This document shows, piece after piece, positions 1 through 9,270 of a stretch of 64,000 nucleotides of DNA. Below the pieces are notes generated by a model that was not told the origin of the DNA, searched no databases, and worked only from the letters and a program-made list of their open reading frames with translations. Each line of letters opens with the position of its first letter. Position 1 is the first letter of the stretch. Origin of the DNA: an uncultured bacterium (GTDB lineage Bacteria > Bacteroidota > Bacteroidia > Sphingobacteriales > Sphingobacteriaceae); assembly GCA_903828245.1 (NCBI GenBank), contig CAIKLP010000037.1, positions 1 through 64,000 on the forward strand, given 5' to 3'. The translations under genes and the position numbers were made by a program.

Positions 1-779
1 AATAGTCCGCGTTCGCCCACTTTAGACATTACGATTAAACCCTCGGAATTAAAGGGGTTGCGGGTTTGCATGCTAATCACTCCATTAAATGCATTTGGAC
101 CAAAAAAGGCCGAACTTGCGCCTACAATGAGGTCTACTTTTTGTACATCAATTTCGGATGAACCCAAAAAATTTCCTAAAGAAAAATTGAGCCCTGGCGC
201 TTGGTTATCTACCCCGTCTATTAATTGTAAAGACCTTACAGGCGATGTACTATTAAAACCCCTGGTGTTGATGACTTTAAAACCTATACTTGCTGCGGTT
301 AAATCCACCCCTTTTAATTGGCCTAAGCCTTCGTAAAAATTTGCAGCCGAGGTTTGTTTAATCGAAATTAAATCCATCGACTCTACGGTAAGCGGTGCTT
401 CTTTTTGTTTTTCGGTTAGCCTAGAAGACTGCACCAGCGCGGCTTTGCTGGTTACTACATTTTCTTCTAATAAAACATCAAAGTTGTTTTTGTTTTTGGA
501 AACCTGCAGCTCCATGGGTTTATAACCCAAATAGGTAATCAATAAAGTTTTATTACTGCTCAGGTCTAAGTTTAACACAAATCGACCATTAAGATCGGTA
601 TTGGTTCCTTGTGCGGTTCCTTTTACAGATACCGTAGCCGAATAAATGCCTTGTCTGGTAATTTTATCTTTTACCGTGCCAGAAACTTTTTGCGTTTGTG
701 CTTTTGCAGCATTCAAACCAAAAAACAATAAAAACACAAGGCTTGTTTTTTTTGCTTGATTAAGTACCGTTTTAACCAT
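1..779 (-). CDS. TonB-dependent outer-membrane receptor, N-terminal part
   Basis: This reading frame starts at the ATG at 777-779 and runs off the left edge, giving about 259 residues. It opens with a signal peptide of about 28 residues ending AKAQ. A carboxypeptidase-regulatory-like beta-sandwich follows at roughly residues 30-110 (SGTVKD, then NGRFVLN and YLGYKPMEL). A TonB plug domain follows, with motifs INTRGFN, DGVDNQAPG and GASSAFFGPNAFNGVI. This order is typical of Bacteroidota TonB-dependent receptors, which import siderophores, cobalamin, glycans or peptides across the outer membrane. The substrate cannot be told because the barrel lies outside the window. No SusD partner is visible. 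The family call is firm and the substrate is unknown. Confidence 0.88.
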   Translation of the reverse strand, partial: MVKTVLNQAKKTSLVFLLFFGLNAAKAQTQKVSGTVKDKITRQGIYSATVSVKGTAQGTNTDLNGRFVLNLDLSSNKTLLITYLGYKPMELQVSKNKNNFDVLLEENVVTSKAALVQSSRLTEKQKEAPLTVESMDLISIKQTSAANFYEGLGQLKGVDLTAASIGFKVINTRGFNSTSPVRSLQLIDGVDNQAPGLNFSLGNFLGSSEIDVQKVDLIVGASSAFFGPNAFNGVISMQTRNPFNSEGLIVMSKVGERGL

Positions 780-849
780 CGATTTTTTTTATAAAATTCA
801 ATTTACTAAAAAATTATAATAGGTGTTAAAATTGTGGCAAATGGGGGGT

Positions 850-1896
850 TTAATTACCCGCAAAAGCATTCCAGCCTTGCGCCTGAAGTGGATATACTTT
901 TTCGTTTTTACTTACCATAATAGTTCCCGATGCCTCATCGGTCATGTGGCCAATGATGGAAAAGGAGATTTGTCCTTTTATTTTTTCGAAATCCGTTTGG
1001 CTTACTGTAAAAAGTAATTCATAGTCTTCGCCGCCATTGAGCGCGCACATGCTTGGGTCTAAATTAAAATCACGCGCTGCATTAATGGTAACCGGATCAA
1101 TCGGAATTTTTTCTTCGTAAATAGTACAGCCCAGTTTTGATGATTTGCTTAAATGAATTAATTCAGATGCCAAGCCATCCGACACATCTATCATTGCGGT
1201 TGGAAGCACTTCGATTTCTGCTAGTAAATCTATCAGATCTTTTCTGGCTTCTGGCTTTAATTGTCTTTCTATAATATAATCGAAACCGGTTAGCTCTGGC
1301 TGCATTTGTGGGTTTGCCAAAAACACCTGTTTTTCTCTTTCTAAAATTTGTAAGCCCATATACGCTGCGCCCAAATCTCCCGACACACAAATTAAATCAT
1401 TTATTTTAGCGGTATCTCTTTGAACAGCACTTGCACCCAGCGGTAAAATTCCAACAGCAGTAACGCTGATTACCAAGCCCTGCTTAGAGGAGGAGGTGTC
1501 GCCACCCACCAAATCAACACCATATTTATTGCAAGCCAACAACATACCCGCATATAATTCTTCTGCTGCTTCTAAAGAAAATCTGCTGGAAAAACCCATC
1601 GAAACCAACACTTGTGTTGGCTTTGCATTCATGGCATAAATATCGCTTAGGTTTACCATAATTGATTTATATCCCAAATGTTTGAGTGGTACATAAGCCA
1701 AATCAAAATGAACACCTTCTAATAATAAATCGGTACTCAATACGGTTTGTTGAGCTGCATGGTTTATAATGGCAGCATCGTCGCCCACCCCCTTTATAGT
1801 GCTGCTGTTGTGGAGCGTAATGTTTTTACAAAGGTGTTCGATTAATCCGAATTCACCCAATGAAGCAATTTCTGTACGGCCTGTATTTTCAAACAT
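850..1896 (-). CDS. thiL: Thiamine-monophosphate kinase
   Basis: ThiL phosphorylates thiamine monophosphate to thiamine diphosphate in the cytoplasm, the last step of cofactor synthesis. The 348-residue product has the AIR-synthase/ThiL fold. Visible motifs are GDDAA at residues 38-42, STDLLLEGVHFD, GGDTSSS, MIDVSDGLASEL and NGGEDYELLF, which carry the metal- and ATP-binding acidic residues. Length is normal (about 320-350). The ATG at 1894-1896 lies nine bases downstream of the nadB stop, so the two are probably co-transcribed. No other thiamine genes are in the window. Confidence is high. Confidence 0.95.
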   Translation of the reverse strand: MFENTGRTEIASLGEFGLIEHLCKNITLHNSSTIKGVGDDAAIINHAAQQTVLSTDLLLEGVHFDLAYVPLKHLGYKSIMVNLSDIYAMNAKPTQVLVSMGFSSRFSLEAAEELYAGMLLACNKYGVDLVGGDTSSSKQGLVISVTAVGILPLGASAVQRDTAKINDLICVSGDLGAAYMGLQILEREKQVFLANPQMQPELTGFDYIIERQLKPEARKDLIDLLAEIEVLPTAMIDVSDGLASELIHLSKSSKLGCTIYEEKIPIDPVTINAARDFNLDPSMCALNGGEDYELLFTVSQTDFEKIKGQISFSIIGHMTDEASGTIMVSKNEKVYPLQAQGWNAFAGN

Positions 1897-1905
1897 AATA
1901 AGGTA

Positions 1906-3492
1906 TTAAAATATAGTGTCTTTTAGTTCTTGATTGTTTTTATGTGGATAGTCTGTGGTATAATGTAAGCCTCTGCTTTCCTTTCGCAAAGTAGCTGATT
2001 TTATGATAATATAGGCTACTTGTATTAAGTTTCTTAGTTCACACAAGGGCACAGATACCTTCGTTTGTTTGTAAAAACTTTCGGTTTCCTCGTAAATTAA
2101 TTTCAATCGGCGCATCGCTCTTGCTAATCTAAAATCGGATCGAACGATGCCCACATAATCACTCATAATTCTTTGTACTTCTCTTAAATTATGTGTCACT
2201 AAAATATCTTCGTTTGATTGGGAGGTGCCCAAATCGTTCCAAACTGGAATATTTGTGCAATTTTCTATGGTATCAATTTCTTTTTTGGCAGATTCGATGG
2301 CTCGGTGTGCAAAAACCAAAGCTTCTAATAAAGAATTTGATGCTAAGCGATTGGCGCCGTGTAATCCAGTGGCTGCGCACTCTCCACAAGCATATAAATT
2401 TTGAATACTTGATTTACTGTTTTCGTCGACTAAAATTCCGCCACACATATAATGCGCTGCGGGCACTACGGGTATTAGGTCTGTGCTTATGTCTATGCCG
2501 ATGCTTAAACACTTGGCGTAGATATTTGGAAACTCGTTTAATAGCGCCGATTTTTCTATATGACGCATATCTAAATACACGCAGTCGGCGCCAGATTTTT
2601 TCATTTCTGCATCAATCGCTCTTGCCACAATATCTCTTGGAGCCAACGAACCCCTTACATCTACTGCGCTTACAAAAGCTTCGCCCATTTTATTTTTTAA
2701 AATTCCACCATGCCCCCTTAGGGCTTCCGATATTAAAAAACTTGGGTATACGCCCGGTTCATAAAGCGCGGTTGGGTGAAATTGTATAAACTCCATGTTT
2801 CGCACTTTTCCTTTGGCGCGATAAACCATACTCAAACCGTCGCCGGTAGCAATAGTTGGGTTGGTAGTGGTACTATAGGCGTGTCCCGCACCCCCGCTGG
2901 CCATCAGTGTAATTTTAGCACTAATGGTTTCGATCTGATTGTTAATGGTATTTAGTACATATACACCAAAACAGGTTTTATCCGCATTTTTATCAACGGT
3001 TTTTCCAAGGTGATGTTCGGTGATTAATTCTAATGCAAAGTAGTGGCTATAAATCTCGATGTTCGGGTTTTGGTGTACCTTATCTAGTAATACTTGTTCT
3101 ATTTCTAATCCGGTAATGTCTTTAAAGTGTAATACCCGGTGCGCAGAATGCCCGCCTTCTTTTGCTAAATGATAATCGCCAATGGCGTTCTTATCAAAAT
3201 TAATTCCGTAATCTATTATTTCTTGAATACGCTCTGGTCCTTGTTTCACCACCATTTCAACAATTGATGTATCGCACAACCCATCGCCGGCAACCAGTGT
3301 ATCGTTGATGTGGTTGGCATAACTATCTGCTTTATCAATTACAACAGCCACTCCGCCTTGTGCATATTTAGTATTCGATTCTTCTTCGTTCGCCTTGGTT
3401 ATTATACAGACTTTTCCGTGTGCTGCTGCCTTTAATGCAAAGCTTAAACCAGCAATACCCGAACCGATGATCAAAAAATCTGTTTTCTTCAT
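1906..3492 (-). CDS. nadB: L-aspartate oxidase
   Basis: NadB oxidises L-aspartate to iminoaspartate with FAD, the first step of de novo NAD synthesis; NadA uses the product. The 528-residue protein starts with a dinucleotide-binding motif GSGIAG at residues 10-15. It shows the flavoprotein signatures KYAQGG, EGGHSAHRV, FIQFHPTALY, APRDIVARAID and CGECAATGLHGANRLASNS, and a C-terminal helical domain. Length matches the family (about 520-540). It faces nadA across a 395-base divergent region instead of forming the common nadB-nadA-nadC string; no nadC is in the window. Succinate dehydrogenase flavoproteins are related, but length and pairing with nadA favour NadB. Confidence 0.95.
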   Translation of the reverse strand: MKKTDFLIIGSGIAGLSFALKAAAHGKVCIITKANEEESNTKYAQGGVAVVIDKADSYANHINDTLVAGDGLCDTSIVEMVVKQGPERIQEIIDYGINFDKNAIGDYHLAKEGGHSAHRVLHFKDITGLEIEQVLLDKVHQNPNIEIYSHYFALELITEHHLGKTVDKNADKTCFGVYVLNTINNQIETISAKITLMASGGAGHAYSTTTNPTIATGDGLSMVYRAKGKVRNMEFIQFHPTALYEPGVYPSFLISEALRGHGGILKNKMGEAFVSAVDVRGSLAPRDIVARAIDAEMKKSGADCVYLDMRHIEKSALLNEFPNIYAKCLSIGIDISTDLIPVVPAAHYMCGGILVDENSKSSIQNLYACGECAATGLHGANRLASNSLLEALVFAHRAIESAKKEIDTIENCTNIPVWNDLGTSQSNEDILVTHNLREVQRIMSDYVGIVRSDFRLARAMRRLKLIYEETESFYKQTKVSVPLCELRNLIQVAYIIIKSATLRKESRGLHYTTDYPHKNNQELKDTIF

Positions 3493-3887
3493 TTAACACG
3501 CTTTATTGTTTGTGCATAAGCCGCTTTTTACTGTTGATAAAATGCGTAGAACTATAGGATAAGTTTTTTATTTGGTTAAGCACTTAAAGTTATCCTCCGT
3601 TTCTCCGCAAAATAGAGCTGCTTATACACAAATTGTTCACAAATTTAACAAATGTCTTATCAACTGAATAACATTTCACAAGTATCTAACATATGTTATT
3701 TGATTGATTATTAGACTTATAACAGGGATCTCTTGTTTATAAGATGTGAACAACGCGTATAAAACTTACTATTTTTAAAAAAGAACAAAGTTATTAAGCT
3801 TATCAACGCCTTCATCATCACCATTAATTTCTTTTTAAAAAGAAAAATGATATTTTATTATACCGTTAATAATTTACAATTTTGAAT
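3493..3887. other. AT-rich divergent intergenic region with DnaA-box-like 9-mers
   Basis: This 395-base gap separates the divergent nadB and nadA starts and holds no open reading frame. It contains two matches to the relaxed DnaA box TTATnCACA: TTATGCACA on the minus strand at 3511-3519 and TTATACACA on the plus strand at 3622-3630. Near matches are TTATCAACA (minus, 3532-3540), TTGTTCACA (plus, 3633-3641), TTATCAACT (plus, 3657-3665), TTGTTCACA (minus, 3745-3753) and TTATCAACG (plus, 3800-3808). Such a cluster could be an origin element or a DnaA-responsive promoter. It could also be chance in AT-rich DNA, since exact matches also occur at 30548 and 63137. No clear nad repressor operator was recognised. 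Confidence 0.3.
3828..3845. repeat. 18-base perfect palindrome upstream of nadA
   Basis: The sequence TTTCTTTTTAAAAAGAAA is a perfect palindrome ending about 42 bases before the nadA ATG. It could be an operator, or part of an AT-rich easily melted segment. AT-only palindromes arise readily by chance, so its function is uncertain. Confidence 0.3.
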
Positions 3888-4892
3888 ATGCTTTCTGAAA
3901 ATAAAATAATTAATGAATTAATTGAAAAAGGTTTTTTGGATTTTCCAATTGATCCTACATTAGATTTAATTGCGGAAATAAATAAATTAAAGAAAGAAAA
4001 GAACGCGGTTATTTTAGCTCATTATTATCAAGATGCCGACATTCAAGACATCGCAGATTATATTGGTGATAGTTTAGGTTTGTCTCAACAAGCAGAAAAA
4101 ACTAAAGCGGATATAATTGTTTTTGCAGGTGTTTATTTTATGGCAGAAACAGTAAAAATTTTATCACCCAATAAAAAAGTTATTTTACCAGATTTAAAAG
4201 CAGGTTGTTCTTTAGCAGATTCTTGTAAATCCTCTGATTTTAAGTTATTTAAGGTAAAATATCCAGATCATTTAGTGATTTCTTATGTTAATTGTTCGGC
4301 AGAAATTAAAGCATTAACAGATATAGTTTGTACATCTGCTAATGCTGTTCAAATTATTAATTCTTTACCAATAGCACAGCAAATTATTTTTGCACCAGAT
4401 AAAAATTTAGGCGCTTATGTAAATAAAGTAACTGGTCGTAATATGTTATTATGGAATGGTGCTTGTATGGTTCATGAAGTTTTTTCTTTAGAAAAAATTA
4501 ATAAATTAAAATTAAGAAATCCTTATGCGCTATTATTAGCACATCCAGAATGCGAAGAAGTTATTTTAAATTTAGCAGATTTTATTGGCTCTACTACCGC
4601 ATTATTAAATTTTACCAAAAGTTCCGAATGTACCGAATTTATTGTAGCTACAGAGTCTGGTATTCTTCATCAAATGATATTGGCTAATCCAACAAAAACT
4701 TTTATACCCGCACCACCTATTGCTAATTGTGCTTGTAATGATTGTCCGCACATGAAATTAAACACATTAGAAAAAATTTATAATTGTTTAAAATACGAAT
4801 TACCAGAAATTAATTTGGCGGACGATTTAATAGCAAACGCTAAAAAACCAATCGTTGAAATGTTACGTTTATCTAAAGATTTAGGTTTATAA
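3888..4892 (+). CDS. nadA: Quinolinate synthase
   Basis: NadA condenses iminoaspartate (from NadB) with dihydroxyacetone phosphate to quinolinate, using a [4Fe-4S] cluster with three cysteine ligands. The product has the expected motifs: HYYQ at residues 45-48, GVYFMAET at 81-88, [13 protein letters not shown] with Cys107, NGACMVHE with Cys193, and a C-terminal Cys281/Cys283/Cys286 group followed by PHM. Length (334) is normal. The ATG at 3888 is preferred; an in-frame TTG at 3882 would add only two residues. The gamma-carbonic-anhydrase-like gene follows three bases after the stop, so they probably share a transcript. Codons here are strikingly A/T-ending. Confidence 0.95.
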   Translation: MLSENKIINELIEKGFLDFPIDPTLDLIAEINKLKKEKNAVILAHYYQDADIQDIADYIGDSLGLSQQAEKTKADIIVFAGVYFMAETVKILSPNKKVILPDLKAGCSLADSCKSSDFKLFKVKYPDHLVISYVNCSAEIKALTDIVCTSANAVQIINSLPIAQQIIFAPDKNLGAYVNKVTGRNMLLWNGACMVHEVFSLEKINKLKLRNPYALLLAHPECEEVILNLADFIGSTTALLNFTKSSECTEFIVATESGILHQMILANPTKTFIPAPPIANCACNDCPHMKLNTLEKIYNCLKYELPEINLADDLIANAKKPIVEMLRLSKDLGL

Positions 4893-4895
4893 ATT

Positions 4896-5402
4896 ATGCC
4901 AATTATTAAATCAGTTAAAGGAATTAGCCCAATTATTGATGCATCTGTTTTTATTGCAGATAACGCCACCATTGTTGGCCAGGTTAGTATTGGGGCCGGA
5001 AGTAGTGTGTGGTTTAATGCCATTATTAGGGGCGACGTAAACACCATTTCTATTGGAGAAAGAACCAATATACAAGATGCAGCTATGATACATTGTACTT
5101 ATCAAAAAGCATGTACAATTATTGGCAATGATGTGTCTATTGGTCATTTAGCGATTGTTCACGGTTGTACCATAAAAGACCACGTATTAATTGGTATGCG
5201 CGCTTTAGTGATGGATGGCGCAGTAGTAGAACCTTATTGTATTATTGCAGCAGGCGCTTTGGTATTAGAAAATACGATTTGCGAAAGTGGATATATTTAT
5301 GCGGGTTCTCCGGCTAAAAAGATTAAAGAAATTTCGGAAGAACAAAGAAATTTATTAGACAAACTTCCTCAGAATTACCAATTATACACTACTTGGTTTT
5401 AA
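4896..5402 (+). CDS. Gamma-carbonic-anhydrase-family hexapeptide-repeat protein
   Basis: This 168-residue protein is a left-handed beta-helix of the gamma-carbonic anhydrase family. It has successive hexapeptide turns (for example TIVGQVSIGAGSSVW), the RGDVN motif near residue 45, and putative zinc-ligand histidines in MIHCTY and in GHLAIVHGC. Family members include Cam carbonic anhydrase and the YrdA and PaaY proteins, many without proven enzyme activity. The gene lies three bases downstream of nadA. Its 3' end overlaps the convergent lipoprotein gene by 14 bases. The fold is clear, but the substrate is not. Confidence 0.88.
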   Translation: MPIIKSVKGISPIIDASVFIADNATIVGQVSIGAGSSVWFNAIIRGDVNTISIGERTNIQDAAMIHCTYQKACTIIGNDVSIGHLAIVHGCTIKDHVLIGMRALVMDGAVVEPYCIIAAGALVLENTICESGYIYAGSPAKKIKEISEEQRNLLDKLPQNYQLYTTWF

Positions 5403-6942
5403 GGTTAATTTCTAAATCCCAATTTGCCCTAACCTTAATGCCTGCAGGATAATAGCTTACTTTTTCTGCTTGCCTTTTCAATAGGTAACTTCCTGTATCC
5501 CAAGCATTATTGTTGTTTTCATCGCTGATCATACGCAGTCTATATTCAGCTGGATTTAACAATTTGATATTTATTTTTTCTGCTTTACTAATCAGCCTAT
5601 ATACCACCCTCTCTCCAATCAAAAGTTCATATATAACATGATTTGTACTAGCATTCGTATTAATTATTAGGTTTCCAAAGTTTTCTTCGTTGTAAGATTT
5701 TACTTGGTATTTTAAAGCGCGGTTATGTTCTAGGTTGCTATTTTGTAATACACTATCTGCAATAATCAATTCGTATTTTTTATTAATTTCCAATGGATAC
5801 TGAATAATTATTTCTTTGCTATTATCACTCAGTTTTGTGTTCAATTTAATATACTTTAAGCTATCCGTTTTTAAATAAATAGAATCTTTGTTTATAATAG
5901 TTAAAGGCGTTAAACTATTAATATATATGGTGTTTGAGGGGTTTTGATAATTGTTTATATCAAGGTTTAATATACTTTTCTTTTTTTCTTTTTCCGATTT
6001 TAATAGGATCGTATCTCGGTATCCTTCGGCTGTTAAAATAATACTAAGGCTGTCTTTTTTATCTTTTAAATAAATTTCTAAACTATCCGTATTCATTTTA
6101 TCGACCAATAAGATGTTGGTTTTGGGCGTTAATTGATACTGAATATTTTTTACCCTTTGGTTAAACAACAAACTAATTTTATTTCCTTTTAAGGTGTTTT
6201 CTTTTAATTTTATTTTACTAGGCAATGCCCTGAAAGCATTTATAACGCTCAGTCCGGTGTCTTTTTTTAAATCTAAATCTGTATCGATAAAACCAACGAT
6301 CTCATCGTCGTTATCATAAATTTTATTGTTGTTGCTTTCTGCTAATGCGAATAATTTATATTTTCCCTCTTTGATGTTTTTGATTTGATAATAACCCTGG
6401 GCATTGGTTCTTGCATAATAATCGGGCTTGTTTAGGTACACACTACTATCACTAACGGGTAGCGCATATAAACCCACCGTTGCATCTTTTAAAAAATCAC
6501 CTTTAAAAGCATCTTTAACTTGTCCCCTAATGCTGATAGAGTCTAGGTTTGCGCCTGTTGAAAATACATATTGAAAATCTCTTAATGCGTTGGATTCGGT
6601 ATAATCACTCAGCGCTTCTCCAAAATTAATGTTATAGGTAGTATTGGTTTTTAAATTGCCACTCAAAGAAAGATTGATTTTTTTCCCTTTGATTTTTGCT
6701 TTGATTTTAAGTCCATTATTAGGACTAATGATCAATTGCTCTTCTGCATTTTTCAATTGCAAATATTCATCAAAGACCAATTCGATATTATTGCTATTAA
6801 AATTGGTTTGAAGGTTGTTTGGTTTTGCTTTAAGTAATTGGGGTGCTTTGGTGTCTTTTTCACCACCGGTTAAGGCCACCATATTTGCACAGGATGCATG
6901 GATGAATACGACTAGAATAAGGATAAACCTAAGCTTTTTCAA
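5389..6942 (-). CDS. Ig-like (SbsA/Big_5 type) domain lipoprotein
   Basis: The product begins with a lipoprotein-type signal (MKKLRFILILVVFIHASC, lipid cysteine at residue 18). A bacterial Ig-like domain of the SbsA/Big_5 kind follows (GGEKDTKAPQLLKAKPNN, then LVFDEYLQLKN). A carboxypeptidase-regulatory-like segment follows (GQVKDAFKGDFLKDATVGLY, YYQIKNIKEGKYKLFALAE). The rest is beta-rich without known motifs. The internal TTG at 6942 is chosen because it gives a compact signal peptide; the frame also allows TTG at 6963, which adds seven residues. About 517 residues. It follows mnmG by about 25 bases, so they may be co-transcribed. Probably anchored in the outer membrane or periplasm. The function is unknown. 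Confidence 0.75.
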   Translation of the reverse strand: MKKLRFILILVVFIHASCANMVALTGGEKDTKAPQLLKAKPNNLQTNFNSNNIELVFDEYLQLKNAEEQLIISPNNGLKIKAKIKGKKINLSLSGNLKTNTTYNINFGEALSDYTESNALRDFQYVFSTGANLDSISIRGQVKDAFKGDFLKDATVGLYALPVSDSSVYLNKPDYYARTNAQGYYQIKNIKEGKYKLFALAESNNNKIYDNDDEIVGFIDTDLDLKKDTGLSVINAFRALPSKIKLKENTLKGNKISLLFNQRVKNIQYQLTPKTNILLVDKMNTDSLEIYLKDKKDSLSIILTAEGYRDTILLKSEKEKKKSILNLDINNYQNPSNTIYINSLTPLTIINKDSIYLKTDSLKYIKLNTKLSDNSKEIIIQYPLEINKKYELIIADSVLQNSNLEHNRALKYQVKSYNEENFGNLIINTNASTNHVIYELLIGERVVYRLISKAEKINIKLLNPAEYRLRMISDENNNNAWDTGSYLLKRQAEKVSYYPAGIKVRANWDLEINLKTK

Positions 6943-6967
6943 TTGTATATAATTGATTATCAATTTA

Positions 6968-8830
6968 TTAGTTGTTCATGTGTATCATTAATACACTAAT
7001 ATCTGCTGGAGATACTCCAGATATGCGAGATGCCTGTCCAAGTGTTCTTGGTTTTATTTTTAATAGTTTTTCTGTTGCTTCTTTAGATAAGGATACAATG
7101 CTTTGGTAATTGAAATCTGGATTAATTACTTTTTCTTCCAGGTTTTTTATTTTACCCACCATTTCCATTTCTTTCTCTAAATAGCTTTCGTACTTCACCA
7201 TTATTTCTGCTTGCTCTATAAATTCGGAAGGAATATTATTTAGCATTTCTTGTAAATACACATCTCCCCTAGCTAAATCTAGCAGTTCAATTTGTGGTCT
7301 TAATAATAAGTTGATGAGTTTAACGCTATGGGGTATTTCGTTTGTTTCTTTTTCAATTAATATTTGATTAATTGCCGCCGGATCTACACTTTTTTCTTTT
7401 AGGTATTTAATAATATTGGCGGTTTGGGTAAGTTTTTCGTTTACCCCATCCAATCTTGATTGGTCTGCCAAACCCATATCAAATGCCATTTGTGTTAATC
7501 GTATGTCTGCATTATCTTGTCTTAATAATAATCGGTGTTCTGCTCTAGAGGTAAACATTCGGTAAGGTTCTTCTGTACCTTTAGTTACCAAGTCGTCTAC
7601 TAGTACACCCATATAAGATTCCGACCTTTTTAAAATGAATGCATCTTCGTTTGCACAATTTCTGTGTGCGTTTATTCCTGCTAAAAATCCTTGGCAGGCC
7701 GCTTCTTCGTATCCCGTTGTTCCGTTTATTTGACCCGCAAAGAATAAGTTCTTTACCAATTTGGTTTCTAAGTTTAAACTCAATTGGGTGGGTGGAAAAT
7801 AATCATACTCTATGGCATATCCCGGTCTAAACATTTTTGCTTTTTCGAATCCGGGTATTTTATGCAATGCTTTTAATTGAATATCTTCTGGTAAAGAAGT
7901 AGAGAATCCGTTTACATAAATCTCTATGGTATGTATCCCTTCGGGTTCTACAAATATCTGGTGTCTGTTTCTATCTGCAAATCGCTTAATTTTATCTTCT
8001 ATAGAGGGGCAGTATCTTGGTCCCAAACCTTGTATTCTTCCTGCAAACATCGGCGAGCGATCAAATCCCTCTTTTAAAATTTCATGAACATCTTCATTGG
8101 TATAAGTAATATAACAACTTCTTTGCTCTTTAGGTATTTCAATGTCTTTATAAGAAAAGTGTCCAGGGTTTTCATCTCCCTTTTGTTCTTCCATTAAAGT
8201 ATAATTTAAACTTCTGCCATCTACCCTTGGTGGTGTTCCGGTTTTCATTCTGCCCGATTCAAAACCGATAGACTGTAATTGTTCTGTTAAACCGGTTGCT
8301 GCTTTTTCTGCTGTTCTACCGCCACCAAATCTTTTCTCTCCAATATGAATGACTCCATTTAAAAAAGTGCCATTGGTTAGGACGACCGCTTTGGCATGAA
8401 AGCTAATTCCCATTCCTGTTTTTACCCCTACTGCTTTTCCTTTTTCCACCAACACCTTCGTTACCATGTCCTGCCAGAAATCTACATTGGGTGTTTGTTC
8501 TAATGCTAAGCGCCACTCTTCTGCAAAACGCATTCTGTCGTTTTGTGCTCTTGGACTCCACATAGCGGGTCCCTTGGAACGATTCAACATTCTAAATTGT
8601 ATGGTGGTTTTATCGGTGATTATTCCCGAATAACCACCCATAGCATCTATCTCACGCACAATTTGCCCCTTAGCTACGCCGCCCATAGCCGGGTTGCACG
8701 ACATTTGTGCAATCACACCCATGTTCATGGTGATCAATAATACTTTCGAGCCAAGGTTGGCTGCAGCCGCTGCAGCTTCACATCCAGCATGACCGGCACC
8801 CACTACTATTACATCGTATGATGAATTCAT
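6968..8830 (-). CDS. mnmG: tRNA uridine-5-carboxymethylaminomethyl modification enzyme MnmG (GidA)
   Basis: MnmG works with the GTPase MnmE to place the (carboxymethyl)aminomethyl group on the wobble uridine of several tRNAs, using FAD and methylenetetrahydrofolate. The 620-residue length is standard. Motifs include the FAD-binding [10 protein letters not shown] at about residues 11-20, [54 protein letters not shown] and the C-terminal [21 protein letters not shown] at 8828-8830. In many bacteria this gene lies close to the replication origin and par genes, which matters here because parS-like sites sit just upstream. mnmE is not in the window. Confidence 0.97.
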   Translation of the reverse strand: MNSSYDVIVVGAGHAGCEAAAAAANLGSKVLLITMNMGVIAQMSCNPAMGGVAKGQIVREIDAMGGYSGIITDKTTIQFRMLNRSKGPAMWSPRAQNDRMRFAEEWRLALEQTPNVDFWQDMVTKVLVEKGKAVGVKTGMGISFHAKAVVLTNGTFLNGVIHIGEKRFGGGRTAEKAATGLTEQLQSIGFESGRMKTGTPPRVDGRSLNYTLMEEQKGDENPGHFSYKDIEIPKEQRSCYITYTNEDVHEILKEGFDRSPMFAGRIQGLGPRYCPSIEDKIKRFADRNRHQIFVEPEGIHTIEIYVNGFSTSLPEDIQLKALHKIPGFEKAKMFRPGYAIEYDYFPPTQLSLNLETKLVKNLFFAGQINGTTGYEEAACQGFLAGINAHRNCANEDAFILKRSESYMGVLVDDLVTKGTEEPYRMFTSRAEHRLLLRQDNADIRLTQMAFDMGLADQSRLDGVNEKLTQTANIIKYLKEKSVDPAAINQILIEKETNEIPHSVKLINLLLRPQIELLDLARGDVYLQEMLNNIPSEFIEQAEIMVKYESYLEKEMEMVGKIKNLEEKVINPDFNYQSIVSLSKEATEKLLKIKPRTLGQASRISGVSPADISVLMIHMNN

Positions 8831-8838
8831 TGATATTT

Positions 8839-8854
8839 TGTTTCCCGTGGAACA
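8839..8854 (+). other. parS-like site 1
   Basis: The 16-mer TGTTTCCCGTGGAACA differs at two positions from the parS form TGTTTCACGTGAAACA, which ParB/Spo0J binds near chromosome origins. The outer half-sites TGTTtC and GgAACA are conserved. It lies nine bases upstream of the mnmG start codon. The call is based on the motif and on two sister copies nearby; no parA or parB is in the window. Confidence 0.5.
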
Positions 8855-8871
8855 TTCCTAATTCGGTAATG

Positions 8872-8879
8872 CAAAGATA
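8872..8879 (-). promoter_or_regulatory. Bacteroidota -7 element upstream of mnmG
   Basis: On the minus strand this reads TATCTTTG, an exact match to the Bacteroidota -7 consensus TAnnTTTG, about 42 bases before the mnmG ATG. No good TTTG -33 element is present at the usual spacing. If used, the transcript leader would contain the parS-like site at 8839-8854. Confidence 0.4.
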
Positions 8880-8939
8880 GAAATTATTGCCATTTAGCCC
8901 CATGATTGATTTCAGATCTTTTTGGGTCTATTTATTTTA

Positions 8940-8955
8940 TGTTTCATGTGGAACT
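8940..8955 (+). other. parS-like site 2
   Basis: The 16-mer TGTTTCATGTGGAACT is the second copy. It shares TGTTTC and GTGGAAC with site 1 and matches the reverse complement of site 3 at 15 of 16 bases. It differs from TGTTTCACGTGAAACA at three positions, including the last base. It has no coding context. Confidence 0.5.
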
Positions 8956-9120
8956 ATAATATTGATAAGCTTTGCAGGTATTCCCAATTAAGCACATATC
9001 GGTATAATGGGATGTGGTAGGGGCTGTTTAATAATTTGACAAGATTAGACATTTATAGACGCCAAACCGTTTTTCTATTAGTAATACTGCTTTATATTTT
9101 TTTGGGACCAAGAACCAAAA

Positions 9121-9136
9121 TGTTCCACATGAAACA
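9121..9136 (-). other. parS-like site 3
   Basis: On the plus strand this reads TGTTCCACATGAAACA; on the minus strand TGTTTCATGTGGAACA. It differs from TGTTTCACGTGAAACA at two positions and forms a widely spaced inverted pair with site 2. Three such 16-mers within 300 bases are unlikely to be coincidental. Confidence 0.55.
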
Positions 9137-9270
9137 TTTTGAACATCGCCCCCCAAAAACAGACAAACCACAAGAGGAAACAACCTAAGATTCACATACA
9201 AAATTCGCTATAAACCTTCAAGCAAACAGCCCCCAAAATCACCCAAAAAACACCATTTTTTCTCTCTTGA

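Noticed and set aside
2193-2789. 198-codon frame antisense to nadB
   Set aside because: It lies inside the strongly conserved nadB frame and its product has no recognisable motif; a shadow of the real gene.
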